A DNA stretch of 64,000 nt from Gnetum montanum. Its lineage: Eukaryota; Streptophyta; Gnetopsida; Gnetales; Gnetaceae. Position numbers and translations under genes: made by a program. The notes under the pieces were generated by a model. The model saw nothing but the letters and a program-made list of their open reading frames with translations. It did not search any database and had not been told where the DNA came from. The stretch is taken from positions 140,659-204,658 of the forward strand of contig MNCI01020757.1 in assembly GCA_015680685.1 (NCBI GenBank), written 5' to 3'. Shown piece after piece: positions 44,755 through 55,897 of this stretch (position 1 is its first letter; every line of letters begins with the position of its first letter).

Positions 44755-44869
44755 TATCGTGAATTGTGTGTGACTTAATTAAATTTAATTTATTTGTCTA
44801 AAATATATATCATTAATACCCTATCACAGCGATCTTGTATGATATAACTAATCTAGGTAACTAGCACCA

Positions 44870-44887
44870 TCCCCAACAATAGCGTCA
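44870..44887 (-). other. Primer binding site of element C (tRNA-Asp type)
   Basis: Minus strand TGACGCTATTGTTGGGGA directly after the LTR; a decayed tRNA-Asp match. Confidence 0.83.
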
Positions 44888-44888
44888 A

Positions 44889-45774
44889 TGATGAATAGTG
44901 AGGTACCCCTATGCTCAACCATATGAATACGAGCATGTACACATGATCTAGTCAAACTCCGTGGATGGACTAGTTGTGGCACATAGACGGTTATACGTTG
45001 ATCACAATTCATTGTCTTTCCACTTGGACTAGTATTTGCTTTTTCACGTATGGTTTGTTCCAAAGTGAGGTGTATGATGTGATCCCTGCTACTATGCTAC
45101 TCTTAAGGACAATAAGAGATAACTTAATTAATATAATGAACAATAAGCTAATCCAAGTGTGATGAGCATCCATCCCTAATCATCCATATGCATCTTGAAC
45201 TTCATGTACTACTTCTAGGATTACCAAGCGCACATCACTCAAAGCACTACTCAATACACTATTGGGTTACCATGTAGTTACACTTAAATATTCATGATTA
45301 AGGCATGCTCATTTTGTAGTTACACTAAATGATGATAAAAGAAATATTAATTAAGAAAACAACAATAAATAATCAATAATTAAAATAATTACAAGCTAAG
45401 TGAATGCTACAATGATGGAGTAATCTTGATCTTTATTACTAATCATGTGCATGTCCAAGTATGTCACACTAGAACAAAGGTTCCATACAATTACAAGAAT
45501 CACACTATGGGCATGCACTTGGAAAGAAAACTAAAACTAACTATAAGAACTGAAAACTAAAAATTGACTAAAGACTCCCCCCGCCCCCATCCCCCCGCCC
45601 CCCTGAAAAAAAAATTCTTCTACCATGCGTCTCAATGTTGTATTTATAAGATAACACAAGAACTGTGATATTGAATATTTGATATTGTTTGCAAGCCTAT
45701 GATATCACGTACCTAATATCGCATACTCGATATTGTATACTCGATATTGAGGCTTGGTAGACCATGAATCATCA
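44889..45774 (-). repeat. 5' LTR of element C
   Basis: 886 bp. The GATATC-type cores start (plus) at 45743, 45729, 45715, 45701, 45681 and 45667, spacings 14, 14, 14, 20, 14. The TATA box is at 45641-45650 on the minus strand. Between it and the body lies a C-rich tract (45577-45603) that is much shorter in the 3' LTR. Confidence 0.94.
45577..45603 (-). promoter_or_regulatory. Four G-runs just downstream of the C 5' LTR TATA box
   Basis: On the minus strand there are four runs of five or six G separated by one or two bases, a textbook G-quadruplex pattern. It sits 38-64 bp downstream of the TATA box, so at or just after the expected transcription start. The 3' LTR has only one C6 run at the same place. 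Confidence 0.7.
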
Positions 45775-45779
45775 CTATG

Positions 45780-46632
45780 ATATCAAGCATTCAATATCAG
45801 AGTCATGATATTGGATCCCCAATATTGGAGCCCATGCTATGACATTGGATATCTGATATCATGTCACATGTGCCTTCCTATAGATATTGCACTTAAGTGC
45901 ATGGTCTAACACATAATTTAGTCAACTTGTACCAAACTCTTGTTGTTTAATTTCATAGCTTAGCAATAGAGTGAATGATTATTGTGTGGTGTTAAGTAGT
46001 TATCTAGAATCTTTATTCGAGTGAAGTGTACTTGGGCATAGTTCATGATGGAAATAAAGATCAAGATTACTTTTATTGCAACGTCCACCTAGCTTTACTA
46101 TTTTACTTAGCATAGTTTTTAGTGTTTTCTTAGCTTAATCATTTACATTTCCAAGTACTTTACTTTTCTTGTTCATTAGTAAAGCAAAATGAGTAGTACT
46201 ATTTTGAAGCATTTAAGTGTAAAAATTTGATAACCCAAGAGTGGTTTCACTTGATTTTCTCAATAGTGAACTACCTTGGTAATCCTAGTAATAGTTACAT
46301 GAGCCCAAGGCATGTATAGTAAGCTAGGAATAGATGCTCATCACACTAGGCTAGAGTAGATTGTCTTACTACTTCACTTAGACTTAGAACTATTTTCACA
46401 CTTTACCATTGTAGCTAGGAGATATGGCCGAATAAAATTAATATATCATACACCTCATTGAGAGCTAAGCCATATCCATAGATTATACTAGCTCCACGTG
46501 GGAAGAAAACAATCCCAAACTTTAACAAATTACTAGCATAATTCGATTGCCTCATCAATGGATTATGATTAGGCTACACATGAACACTTGTATCTTGTAT
46601 GGTTTGGTATTGGATTACTCTATCGCTCATCA
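45780..46632 (+). repeat. 5' LTR of element D, main part
   Basis: Together with 38974-39001 it forms the LTR. Cores start at 45779, 45793, 45807, 45821, 45841 and 45855, spacings 14, 14, 14, 20, 14. The first G is the last base of C's target duplication. The TATA position (45873-45882) reads CCTATAGATA, decayed. The end is CTCATCA. Confidence 0.92.
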
Positions 46633-46633
46633 T

Positions 46634-46651
46634 TGGTGCTGTTGCTGGGGA
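46634..46651 (+). other. Primer binding site of element D (tRNA-Asp type)
   Basis: TGGTGCTGTTGCTGGGGA differs from TGGCGCCGTTGCCGGGGA only by three C-to-T changes. Confidence 0.9.
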
Positions 46652-46764
46652 CTTATCAATGTATGCTTAGTAATTGATTACACAAAGTTCATTGAACTTG
46701 AAACACAAAGTTAAAATCTATAACTCTAACTAAGCACACTCAAAACATACATCTTAAACCATAA

Positions 46765-48700
46765 CATGGCTTCAAGCAAAAATAAATTATCACCTGCCAA
46801 GGAACTACAAATAAGCAATGATAGGATCGAAGAGGAAGAAGACTAAAGTATGTCAATGTAGATAAGGATCTCATATGCTCATCATGATTCTTACTATCTT
46901 GGTTTTACCTTCATCTTCCATTAGGATGTCCAATTAAGATGGAGAGATCTTCAAGGGAACATTGTTCTTCCACCAAAACATTCAACACTTATCATGCTCC
47001 AAACTACTCTCAAGAGGATGAAACTGAGTGAGACACTTGGCAGGTATCATATGACTAAACACATGACTAGGTCTTATGAGCCCACTGAGGAGCAGTTGAG
47101 AAGAGACAAAGTCATGGAGACTAGGTGTGATTAGAATAAAGAAAAGAAGATTAACTCTCCTATTATCTTAGAAGAGCTTGATGGATATGAATTCACAGTT
47201 GAACAACTTCATCAAAACCACAAGTTCCAGTCACAAATGCCTATCATCTGCTTAGAGGAACCTATCAAGAATCATTCATGCTTCAACTTAGCAAAGAAAC
47301 TTAGAAGAGAGGCAAAAGACTCAAGGAACAAGCAAGACTAAGGCCAAGAGTTCCTACTGGATCTCACAAAGAAGAACATTAGAGTCATCATAGGAGGACA
47401 AGTTGACACCATTCTCCTAGTACCTCATCTACATCCTCATGATCATTCAAATACTTTGATAGAAGGAGGCAAAGGTATAGAGACCATGATAGGAAATAGA
47501 GGAGAACTCATGATCATCAAAACCATCATGACTATTACTCAAGACATTCTGATTCAAAAGATGAAGAGTACGAACAGTGCAAACATAGGGATTATAGAAA
47601 TCATGAAAGGGATTAGCATAAAAGGGGGCACTACTACAATAGAGCACATGAACTCGATCAAGATGATGAACCCTTGATGCCTACTTGAAGTATGATTAAC
47701 ATATAGGAAGTTGTACACATTCCAACTAGGCACATAAGGGATAGCTATAAAAAATGGCTTGATATGAACAACATGCTAAGATTTGAAGGTTGCTATAATG
47801 TTGATCCACAACACCACCTTCAAGCTTTCCCTAATTCATGCATCCTACAAAATATCAAAATTGATCAGCAAAAGTTAAATTTATTCTCAAGAGCATTTGT
47901 GAAAGAGGTAGAGAGCTGGCACTAATCACTTGAACCTAAATCAATTAGAAGATGGAGTACCATGCTAGAGATCTTCAACAATAAGTATCAAACCTACTCA
48001 TAGGTGTCTAACGTAAGAAAACAAATCCAAGGATGAAAACAAAGGACTCATGAAACCCTTGATGTGGCAATGGGTGAATACTACTCACTACTACATAGAT
48101 GCCCAAGCCATGGATTCTCATAGAAGGAACAACTAAGGCACATTGTAGATGGGTTGTGAAAAAAAACTAGGAAGACACTTGGAATTTATGCCCAAGGCAG
48201 ATTATCTAATATGAATGCCCATTACATCCAAAGGTTAATTGATAAAGTGGTGAAGGAAGAAGGTGAGTTAAGAAAGAAAGAATCAATTGAGGAGTATAAC
48301 TATGATCTATCAATGAGAAAGAGATATGCACAAGTATGTGATACCTAAGAGAAAGAAACCTTAGATCAAACAGTCTGAAAGGAAATGCTACCAATCCAAA
48401 AATTTGTCGCTCATGTAGGAGCATAGGTAGCAAAGATGTGGAACTCAATCGATGAGAGGTGTACAAAAACTTTAAAGATTATGGAGAAGAGAGCAAAAAA
48501 ATCCTTTGGAAAAGGTAAAGATAAGAAAAAGAAGAAAGATGTTGGATGAGAAGGCAAATTAGCTATAGTAGCTAAATGTTTAGATACCAGCTCCACCGAT
48601 GACAAAGGATGTGCCATGTGTCAATAGGAACATCCCAAGGGATGTTGTCTAGTAATGGAACATTTTCAGGAAATGGAAACATATGTGCTTAATCCTAGAT
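46765..48700 (+). pseudogene. gag: gag of element D
   Basis: The frame begins MASSKNKLSPAKE at 46765. The N-terminal domain keeps YLGFTFIFH and WRDLQGNIVLPPKH (46900-46980). A basic His/Ser/Arg region (47300-47680) precedes the core with LDMNNMLRFEGCYNVDPQ (47758-47810) and WSTMLEIFNNKYQTYS (47955-48000). The knuckle region near 48608-48650 reads CAMCQ.EHPKGCC with a TAG in the middle. Many stops are TAG for CAG. Confidence 0.84.
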
Positions 48701-49800
48701 TTGTAAAAAAACAAATGCCCATAGGGTTACCTTATCCTCAAGGTAACTATAGGCAAAACTTCTAACCAACATACTATCCTAGTGGAGCTGTGCCATAGCC
48801 ACAAGAGTAGTATTGCCAGTAGTGGCAACAATCCCAATCATGGACCATGCCACCACCACACCAACAGTATCCATATCAGTTACCTGATCCTTATGGATAC
48901 AATGTCCAACATCCAATCTCTCCTAGGAATGTTGTTGTTCAAACTCCGTAATACTATCCAATAGAGTACCATAGATTAATGTCACCAAGGATAGACCCAA
49001 ACTCATATGTGCATCCATCAACAACTAGTTCTTTTAGCCAACACCTGAATCCTCTACCATGAGTGCCACCTCCTGTTATGCAAGGGAATTTCCATTCCAA
49101 CCACAAAAAAAGAATGCTACCAGGGTGGTCAACATGCATGAGGAGATGATTACATACGAATCTCAACCTAGGAAATGATTGTTCTTTAGAGTGAGTTTTA
49201 AAAAAATTTGATGGATGCGAAACACATCTACTTCCACCCCATCTACATCCAATCCTTCTTAACACAACAATCTTTCATCTTCATTAGATTCCAATGTCAG
49301 AACTCTCATGCTTACTTAGACAACAAATCACTAGATAAAGGTCTTCCACAAAAGAGAACTAACCCAAGAAGTCCCTTAGTTTACCTACAAATAGCAGGAT
49401 AGAAACCATGAAAAGCTCTACTTGATTCTAGGTCATGAGTGAATCTGATCTCTTAAGACATGTATTAGGCCTAGAATCTACTGCTACTAAAGAAAAGTAA
49501 CATTCAGTTGAAGCTTGTAGACCAGTCAATCACAGTTCCATTTAGACAGGTGGATCATGTGATAACCACCATCAGTTGTTGGTCCTACCCTATTGATTTT
49601 CTAGTCATTCACATGGGAAAGAACAAGGAAGAATTCCTAATTATCATGGGAAGAGCTTGGCGTAGCACTATTAAGGCTAAGCTTAGGATTCGTGATTTAT
49701 CCTTGGATATTTCCAAGGAAGATGAAGTAGAAATCACACAAAGATGAAGAGTTCCATGTATTGCATACATCAATAATGGGTGTACTTGTGTACAAAGAAT
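48701..49800 (+). pseudogene. pol: Linker and protease of element D
   Basis: The linker is Pro/Gln/Tyr-rich (QQYPYQLPDPYGYN near 48860-48905). Protease blocks are RSPLVYLQIAG, ALLDSRS.VNLIS (49418-49455, one TGA), KLVDQSITVPFRQVDHVITT and EFLIIMGRAWRSTI (49630-49670). The position after Asp-Ser is Arg here. Two stops and a shift break the frame. Confidence 0.8.
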
Positions 49801-50049
49801 TTAGGCTATCAAACAAGATGATAATAAGACATGCAATAAATGTGTAGAAATAATATGTATGCAAATTTTTCTATATGTAGCAACCACACAACAAGAGGGC
49901 ACCTAGTGGTTGATCACAAGTGAAGAAACTCAATCTGACAAGTACATGGAACCAGAAGAACAAATCGTTAGTCCCTACGTTGTAGAAATTGATAAGTTAG
50001 AACAATTAAGGAAAGAGCACTCCTACTCACAAATCAACTAGGAAGAAGA

Positions 50050-50710
50050 GATAACATGAAGACACCTAGAGATCCTAGACACAATGGAACCAGAACTGCT
50101 AGAATTGAAAGCCCTACAACAACATTAGAATATGTATTTTTGAACAATAAGAAGCCAATAATTATCAACACCAACATAGACGAAGAAAAAAGAAGGAAGC
50201 TATTGGAAGTGATTAACAAATGGCCCACAGATTTCACATGGTCTTATGATGAGATCATAGGAATTGATCAATGAATTTGTAAACACCAAATCTATAGTGA
50301 TCCTGTAGTCAAACCATGATGTCAATCATAACAAAGGCTCAATTCTAAACTGAAGGAGGTCATCAAGAAAGAATTGGAGAAATTGATAAAGGTAGGATTC
50401 ATCCATCCTATTATGGATAGTGAATAGCTAAGTCCTTTAGTGATTGTTCCAAAGAAATGTGGGGGGGAGGTAGGGGAATGGCAAGTTTTCATTGACTTCT
50501 AAATTTTGAACTCTACCACATTTAAAGATCACTTCCCTTTACCATTTGTTGATTAGGTCCTAGACACTATTGTAGGACATGAATATTATAGTTTTTTGGA
50601 TGGATATAGTGGATATAATTAGTTTGAATTGCACCTAAAGACTAGGAGAAAACAACATTCACTAGTCCATGAGGAACATTTACCTATAGGTAGATGCCCT
50701 TTGGTCTTTA
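50050..50710 (+). pseudogene. pol: Reverse transcriptase N-terminal part, element D
   Basis: This is the start of RT only: TTLEYVFLNNKKPIIINTN (50115-50175), KELEKLIKVGFIHPIMDSE (50365-50425), LVIVPKK (50440), FKDHFPLPFVD (50520-50555) and YYSFLDGYSGYN (50583-50620). It ends after a CPLVF-type block at about 50710, just before the PFGL...TFQ region and the catalytic FMDD box, which are deleted. A G-run at 50460-50467 shifts the frame. Confidence 0.82.
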
Positions 50711-51222
50711 CATTCATGCATTTGAAGCCAAAGAAGTTTTCCAATTTTCTTCTCTAGTTTGAGCTCTAACCTCCTAGCTTTGCCAAGCCATAACTTGCAC
50801 GTTATTGCTCAAATTTTCATGATTTTCAAATCTATTTGATCCCAAATTGCTCATCTCAATCATGGGGGTACTAGTGAGGAAAATCTAAACTAATTTTTTA
50901 AAAAATCCTAATGCCTAGAAGGTATTTTAAGGGTAAGTATGAATGGATAATTGTAAATTTTTAATTTAAATAATGTTAGAATACTGAAATAATGCTATTA
51001 AAGAACCATAACCATGATTACAAGCCATGAATAAGAAAAACTTAGATAAATATGAAGGATTATAAGGAAATTAACACTGATGGGGTAACTTTTTGAAAAT
51101 TCACTAACTCTACAATCATACTGAACTAAGAACCTAATGTAACTAAGGGTATGTGTAAGGTATGGAATCATTAACAATAAATGAGAACACCTTAGTAATT
51201 CAAAACCCTTGATTGATTGTAG
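50711..51222 (+). other. 3' spacer of element D after internal deletion
   Basis: It shares an AATCATGGGGGTAC block (50858-50871) with the F and A spacers. RT thumb, RNase H and integrase are missing between 50710 and here. It ends in TTGATTGATTGTAG, a splice-acceptor-like run abutting the ATG at 51223. Confidence 0.65.
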
Positions 51223-51546
51223 ATGGCCTTAAAGGGAGGAGCACATGGAGGATCCTCGCAAGCCATAAGTAAGAGACCAAGAGGCCAAGGTAGAGGTCAA
51301 ATAGGAAGATATGACCCAGAACATATGGAGTAGGAAGCCCTATCCTTCAACATTCATCAAGAAACTCTTACCATCAAACAATCTACCCAAGGATAGGTAG
51401 CGGAACCACAAGTACAAGGATAATGCCTCACACTATCGCAAGAATGCCTCTAAGCTCTCTAAGAAAAATCAATCCTGGCCACAGTCATTGTGGAAATGAA
51501 CTTTGGCACATTCATAGAATTTATTCTAGAAGCACTATTATCAACA
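51223..51546 (+). pseudogene. Start of the second sense frame, element D
   Basis: It begins MALKGGAHGGSSQA, matching MALKGKYTKEG in element A at 10514, with the same basic, Gln-rich character (RPRGQGRGQIG). EMNFGTFIE (51495-51522) matches ELNFGSFLE in A. It is cut at about 51546 by the junction with element E. Conservation of the start and of an internal block in two separate copies supports a real ancestral protein. Confidence 0.65.
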
Positions 51547-52530
51547 CTTAGCGTGTAATTCCTTGGATGATGCTTTGAGTGTAGAGATAATAGTTACCTC
51601 TACTTAGCGTGTAATTCCTTGGATGACCCTATCTTTTCCAAATCTACCTTAATCCCTTGTGAAATTTGATCGCCCCCAGTACTATGTCCTCCTAGACCAT
51701 TAGATGGCTTTTTTTCCAATTGAGCCTAAGGTTTTTTTCAACACATTGTTTCCGTACCTACTCAAGGCAATCCAAGGCTTACTCAAATGTAGCCCCATAG
51801 GTAGAGAAATCATCCATAAAGGCTTATACTCCACTACCAATTTGCTATTGAAAAATACTAAGGACCAAGCGTTAAAATGTTGTAGGGGCATTACATAAAC
51901 CAAATGGCATCTTATAATATGCAAAAGTTCCCTAGGGAGTTGTGAATGTTGTCTTGGCCTGATCTTTTGGTGTAATTTGCATTTAACCACTATAACCATC
52001 CAAGAAGCTATAATAGAAATTCTTGGAGATAGTGTCCAACACTTCATCCATAAATGACAATGAAAAATGATTTTTAAATATTGCCATATTCAATAGCTTA
52101 AAATCAATGTAGACCTACCACTTATCATCTTTCTTTAACACAATTATGAGTGGGCTAACCCACTCACTATTCGCAATGGGATAGATGAACCCCTCCTTGA
52201 GGAGTTATTCTATTTTCTCTTTGATGATTTTCTTTAATTTGGGGTTCAACTACCTCTGCAACTACTTTCTTGGCTTCATGATCAAGTCAATGTAAATACG
52301 ATGTTGACATATCTAAGGATTCATTCTAGTCAACTTAGGATATGACCAAGAAAATGTTGTTGGCCATTTGTTAATCATCTTTAACAGCTTTTCTTTTTGT
52401 TCAAGAGCAAGTTTTGCAATGATTATAACTAGCTTGCCATTTTTTAAAAATGCATACTCCATGCTAGTTGGTAGAGTTTTTAACTCTAGTGGCTCTTGGT
52501 TGAAATTATTAGGGATTTCCAACTATCCCC
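51546..52530 (-). pseudogene. pol: Reverse transcriptase of element E, truncated
   Basis: Read leftwards: PLELKTLPTSMEYAFLKNG (52440-52500), an IKEKIE.LLKEGFIYPIANSEW block (52160-52230), YYSFLDGYSGY-like (51995-52035) with shifts, TFAYYKMPFGLCNAPTTF-like near 51900-51940, and LRLNWKKSHLMV (51710-51750). It ends with VIQGITR near 51605-51625. The catalytic block near 51800-51830 reads as FMDDFSTYG only after allowing a frameshift. Not functional. Confidence 0.8.
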
Positions 52531-52639
52531 AATAGGTATCATCGTATTCATCATTAGAGAGTTGGTGATGAACTTGCTCAAGTTTATCCATGCTTTTGAC
52601 ATAAGCACATGTCAGGTTCTCAATTGGTTCCATGCATAA

Positions 52640-53290
52640 TGTGCTACTATCAAAGTTAGCTATCAACCACTGGGTGCCCTTCTATCTTATGGCTGCTACG
52701 TACATGCACTTTTGAATATCTGTTTCTTGTGCACATTGATTACATGCTTTGATGAATGTACTTTTAATGGACTAGATTTTCTGCATGCAATTACACTAGT
52801 TATCACTGTACATGATGCATGGAACATGTTGCTTCTCTAACCTTCCAAATTCATTCTCCTTGAAGATTTGCAAGGAGATGTCCCTTATGCCCATACATGC
52901 ATTAGCCATGCTTAACCATGCCCTTTCCATAATGATGAGAAAGTCACCTTTGTAGTTCTAGACCTTGATCACCAGAAAATCAGTAAGATAAGACCATCCA
53001 AAAACTATGATCATGATGTCCTCCACTAGTCCCAAAGGGACAATGATTGACTAGTCTACCAACTCTAAATGGATATTGCTCTTCTTAAGAGGTGGTAGGT
53101 TCCAGGCTTTGTACATGTCATGGGAGATGAGATTGACATTGGAACTAGAATTAAGAAGAGCCTTGCATGGCTCATGTTCAACTATCTACAAGTAAATAAG
53201 AGGACTTCTTGGGTCAGATCTTTTTATGGGAAGGTTGCTAGCCTTTCTCTAATCAAAAACAACATGAGTTAATATCATGGTGTGGATCTA
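52640..53290 (-). pseudogene. pol: Protease of element E
   Basis: Read on the minus strand, the active-site block is ALLNSSSNVN (near 53130-53165); the catalytic Asp is Asn and the following Gly is Ser. Further on come LELVDQSI, WSYLTDFLVIKV (52970-53010) and a block corresponding to DFLIIMERAW (52910-52950). Stops are present. Doubly inactive at the catalytic triad. Confidence 0.75.
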
Positions 53291-55748
53291 AGGTGGCATT
53301 TTGTTTTAAGGGCTTTCAAATGTGTTTAATGTAGAAAATGAGGGTGCTAGAGATGTAAGGCAAGTAGCTGCATTAGGTTGTGAGGGTTTGGGAGGATTGT
53401 TGGGTTGTAAAAATGGTTGTTTCCTACATCAATTGTCCGAATCACTTAGTTGGAAGGTCGATTGTAAATTAACAACCATCATAGCATTTTGTTGCTACAG
53501 GTGTGGGGAAATTTCACCCTGCATGGACAAAGCAAGAGGTAACTAGGTAGAGGATGGAGAGATGTGTGTAGACAGATGTGGAGGGTAGCATGAATATGGA
53601 TTCTCCCCTCAAGTAAATGGTGAATGAGTTCGATGATACTCTGGAGGGTAATAGTGATGTTGGAATAAGACTTGGCTTGCAAAGCTTCATGGAAAAATAG
53701 GTTGCTAAACATAGTACTCATATGAATTTGATTACCTATAAGGGTATTTTTGTCTTGGTAGTGATATTTCCCATGATTGTGGTCGGTGCCACTGTTGATA
53801 TTACTCATATGATTCTGGTGGAGCTCCACTTGGATAATAAGTTTTTTGTTGCTAGTGGGATTGCCTTGGATTACCTTGAGGATAAGGCAATCATCTGGGT
53901 TCTTACCTACGTTGTAGTCAAGGATTCAACGCATACACCCCAGACTCTTATAAGTGTGACACCACATGGTAACATTTCTTCAGATGTTCATATTGACAAA
54001 TGTCACAACCAATATCATCATCAGAGTCTATCTCCACAACTTCTTCTACTGCAGTAGCTTTGCCCTTACCTCTTTGGTAGGCACGTTTAGCTTCCTTCCA
54101 CTTCCTATAGTCACGATCACTATTCCGCTCTTTAGATGCTTCAGCAATCTTCATAGAAATCTGGAAATTTTCATCCAAAGAGTCCCATAATTTATAAACC
54201 TTAGATGAAATGTCAAAAATATATTTTTTGAATGGGTAAGATTTTTTTGTTCACCACCTCATCAAGTGGTGCATCCTCCTCTTCACAAAATCAAACCTTC
54301 CTTTTCTAATGAAAGGATCTCTATTATACTCTTTTTCACTTTCCCTCTTTTGTAACTCACCTTCTTATTTTTCTATATGCTCTACAAGCCTTTGGATCTA
54401 ATGAGCTCTTAATATAGGTAGTCTCCCTTAGGCATAAACCCCAAGATTTCTTCTAGTTTTTTCTCAAAGCCCATCTATGATGTGGTGGAGTTGTTCCTTC
54501 TGAGAGTAATTATGGCTAAGGCATCAGTGTAAGAGAGAGTAATATCTACCCATGGTGGCATCCAAGGGTTCATGTGTTCCTTGTTTCTAGCCTTGGATTT
54601 ACTTTCTCAAATTAAACACTCTAGAGCACGTCTAGTATTTTGCATTGAATAGCTCAAGCATTGTACTCCATCAGCAAATAGATTCTAGCTCTAGGAATTG
54701 GTACTAGCTTTCTACTTCCTTAATGAGTGTCCTGGGGAAGAGCTTGAGTTCCTACCAATTATTTTTAATGTTTTTCAAGGCACAAGCATCATGAAATTCT
54801 TATAGATGTCTTTGCAGATCAGAGTTATATCCTCCCTCAAATCTTGGGATATTGTTCATGTCTAAGTGTTTGATCTGACTATCTTTCACATGCTTAGTTG
54901 GGATCTTATTTGCCTCTACAATGTTAAGCATGCTTTGAGTTGTTAATAGAGGTTCATCATCATCATTGTGTTGATGGTGCCAATAATGGTTCCTACCATC
55001 CCTGCATTCTTGGCAAGCTCTACAGTCATTGTTGTCTCATTGATCACCTTCATCATGATTATTTCTACGATGGCTTCTATTAGAACCAGAAGATGAAGAG
55101 GAATGTTTGAAATTGGATGAAGAGGATGAAAAGGAAGATGGACCACCACCACCAGCACAGTGTCTACCACCACCTCTTCACTCATTATGACCACCATCCT
55201 TAGATCCCTTACCATCATGATGTTTGCCCAAGTCCCTACCTTGACTATCACTTTTTCTTAAATCTAGTTTATTAATAGTGGATTGTAGGTTTCGGGCCAC
55301 ACCCTCATTACCAATAATAGGGGGTGGAAAATCTTTATGTTGAGAACCCCCAAAGGGAGGATCCTCATTGTTGGTTTAGTTTAACAAGAACAAGGGATTG
55401 GTGAAGTATTTTTCCCTTCACAAACTTATGATGCTTTTCTTGGTGTTGATCTCTCCTACATTATGTTTTGGTGGGACGGTAGTTTCAAGTGTCATAACCA
55501 TGCACAATGTGTTCCTCTTGAAGATCTGGGATGCCTAACCTCTTAAGAGTTTAAAACAGCATCCTAGGCATAGATTGATTGGGGGGCATTACTATGTTGC
55601 CCTCCATGTCACGTCATCATAGTTATTTATCCTAATATAGGATGAAGGTGAAGTCAGGTACATACTTGTCAGGATGAGTATATGCTACTTTCCAATCTTG
55701 TGGGACTAGTAGTTTAGCATCTTCAAACCTGTGAGAAGAAGAAGACAT
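53291..55748 (-). pseudogene. gag: gag and linker of element E
   Basis: The start is the ATG complementary to 55746-55748 (MSSSSHRFEDA). The N-terminal domain lies at 55560-55740, an Asp/His-rich part at 54943-55251, the core near 54380-54880, and then a basic KERNSDRDYRKWKEAKRAYQRG stretch, legible in two parts (54060-54130). The knuckle CDICQYEHLKKC (53985-54020) has the family spacing. The Pro/Gln/Tyr linker runs 53480-53830. This copy is uninterrupted where B's gag is split by A, and so serves as the reference for that join. Confidence 0.85.
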
Positions 55749-55878
55749 TTTACAACAAACAAAATAATTAGTGTGCTTTTATAATTATATAATTGAGAAT
55801 GATGTCAACCTTAGGGTTCGTCCAACAATATTAATGATATTTACTAATCCTAGATAATGCACATTTCAACAAACTGAA

Positions 55879-55896
55879 TCCCTAGCAATGGCAATA
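55879..55896 (-). other. Primer binding site of element E (tRNA-Asp type)
   Basis: Minus strand TATTGCCATTGCTAGGGA next to the LTR; the most decayed of the primer sites. Confidence 0.72.
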
Positions 55897-55897
55897 A

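Larger units (their letters stand above)
39002..45774 (-). mobile_element. Ty3-type element C lacking pol, inside element D
   Basis: C is flanked by identical CTATG copies (38997-39001 and 45775-45779). The minus-strand order is 5' LTR (44889-45774), primer site, gag, 3' spacer, remains of the second sense frame, polypurine tract, 3' LTR (39002-39872). Protease, RT, RNase H and integrase are deleted between about 42600 and 42190, so it could only have moved with proteins from relatives, unless the deletion came after insertion. The target lies in the first GATATC core of D's U3 array. Confidence 0.93.
38974..51546 (+). mobile_element. Ty3-type element D, split by element C and 3'-truncated
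   Basis: D starts at 38974 (TGATAAAG) within the small element's LTR. Element C interrupts it after 28 bp; D resumes at 45780. Its LTR ends at 46632, and the two pieces sum to 881 bp, the normal LTR size of this family. D keeps leader, gag, linker, protease and the first part of RT, then jumps at about 50711 to its 3' spacer and the start of the second sense frame, and is cut at about 51546 by E. Its 3' LTR is absent, so the ACAAG before 38974 cannot be tested as a target duplication. Confidence 0.88.
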
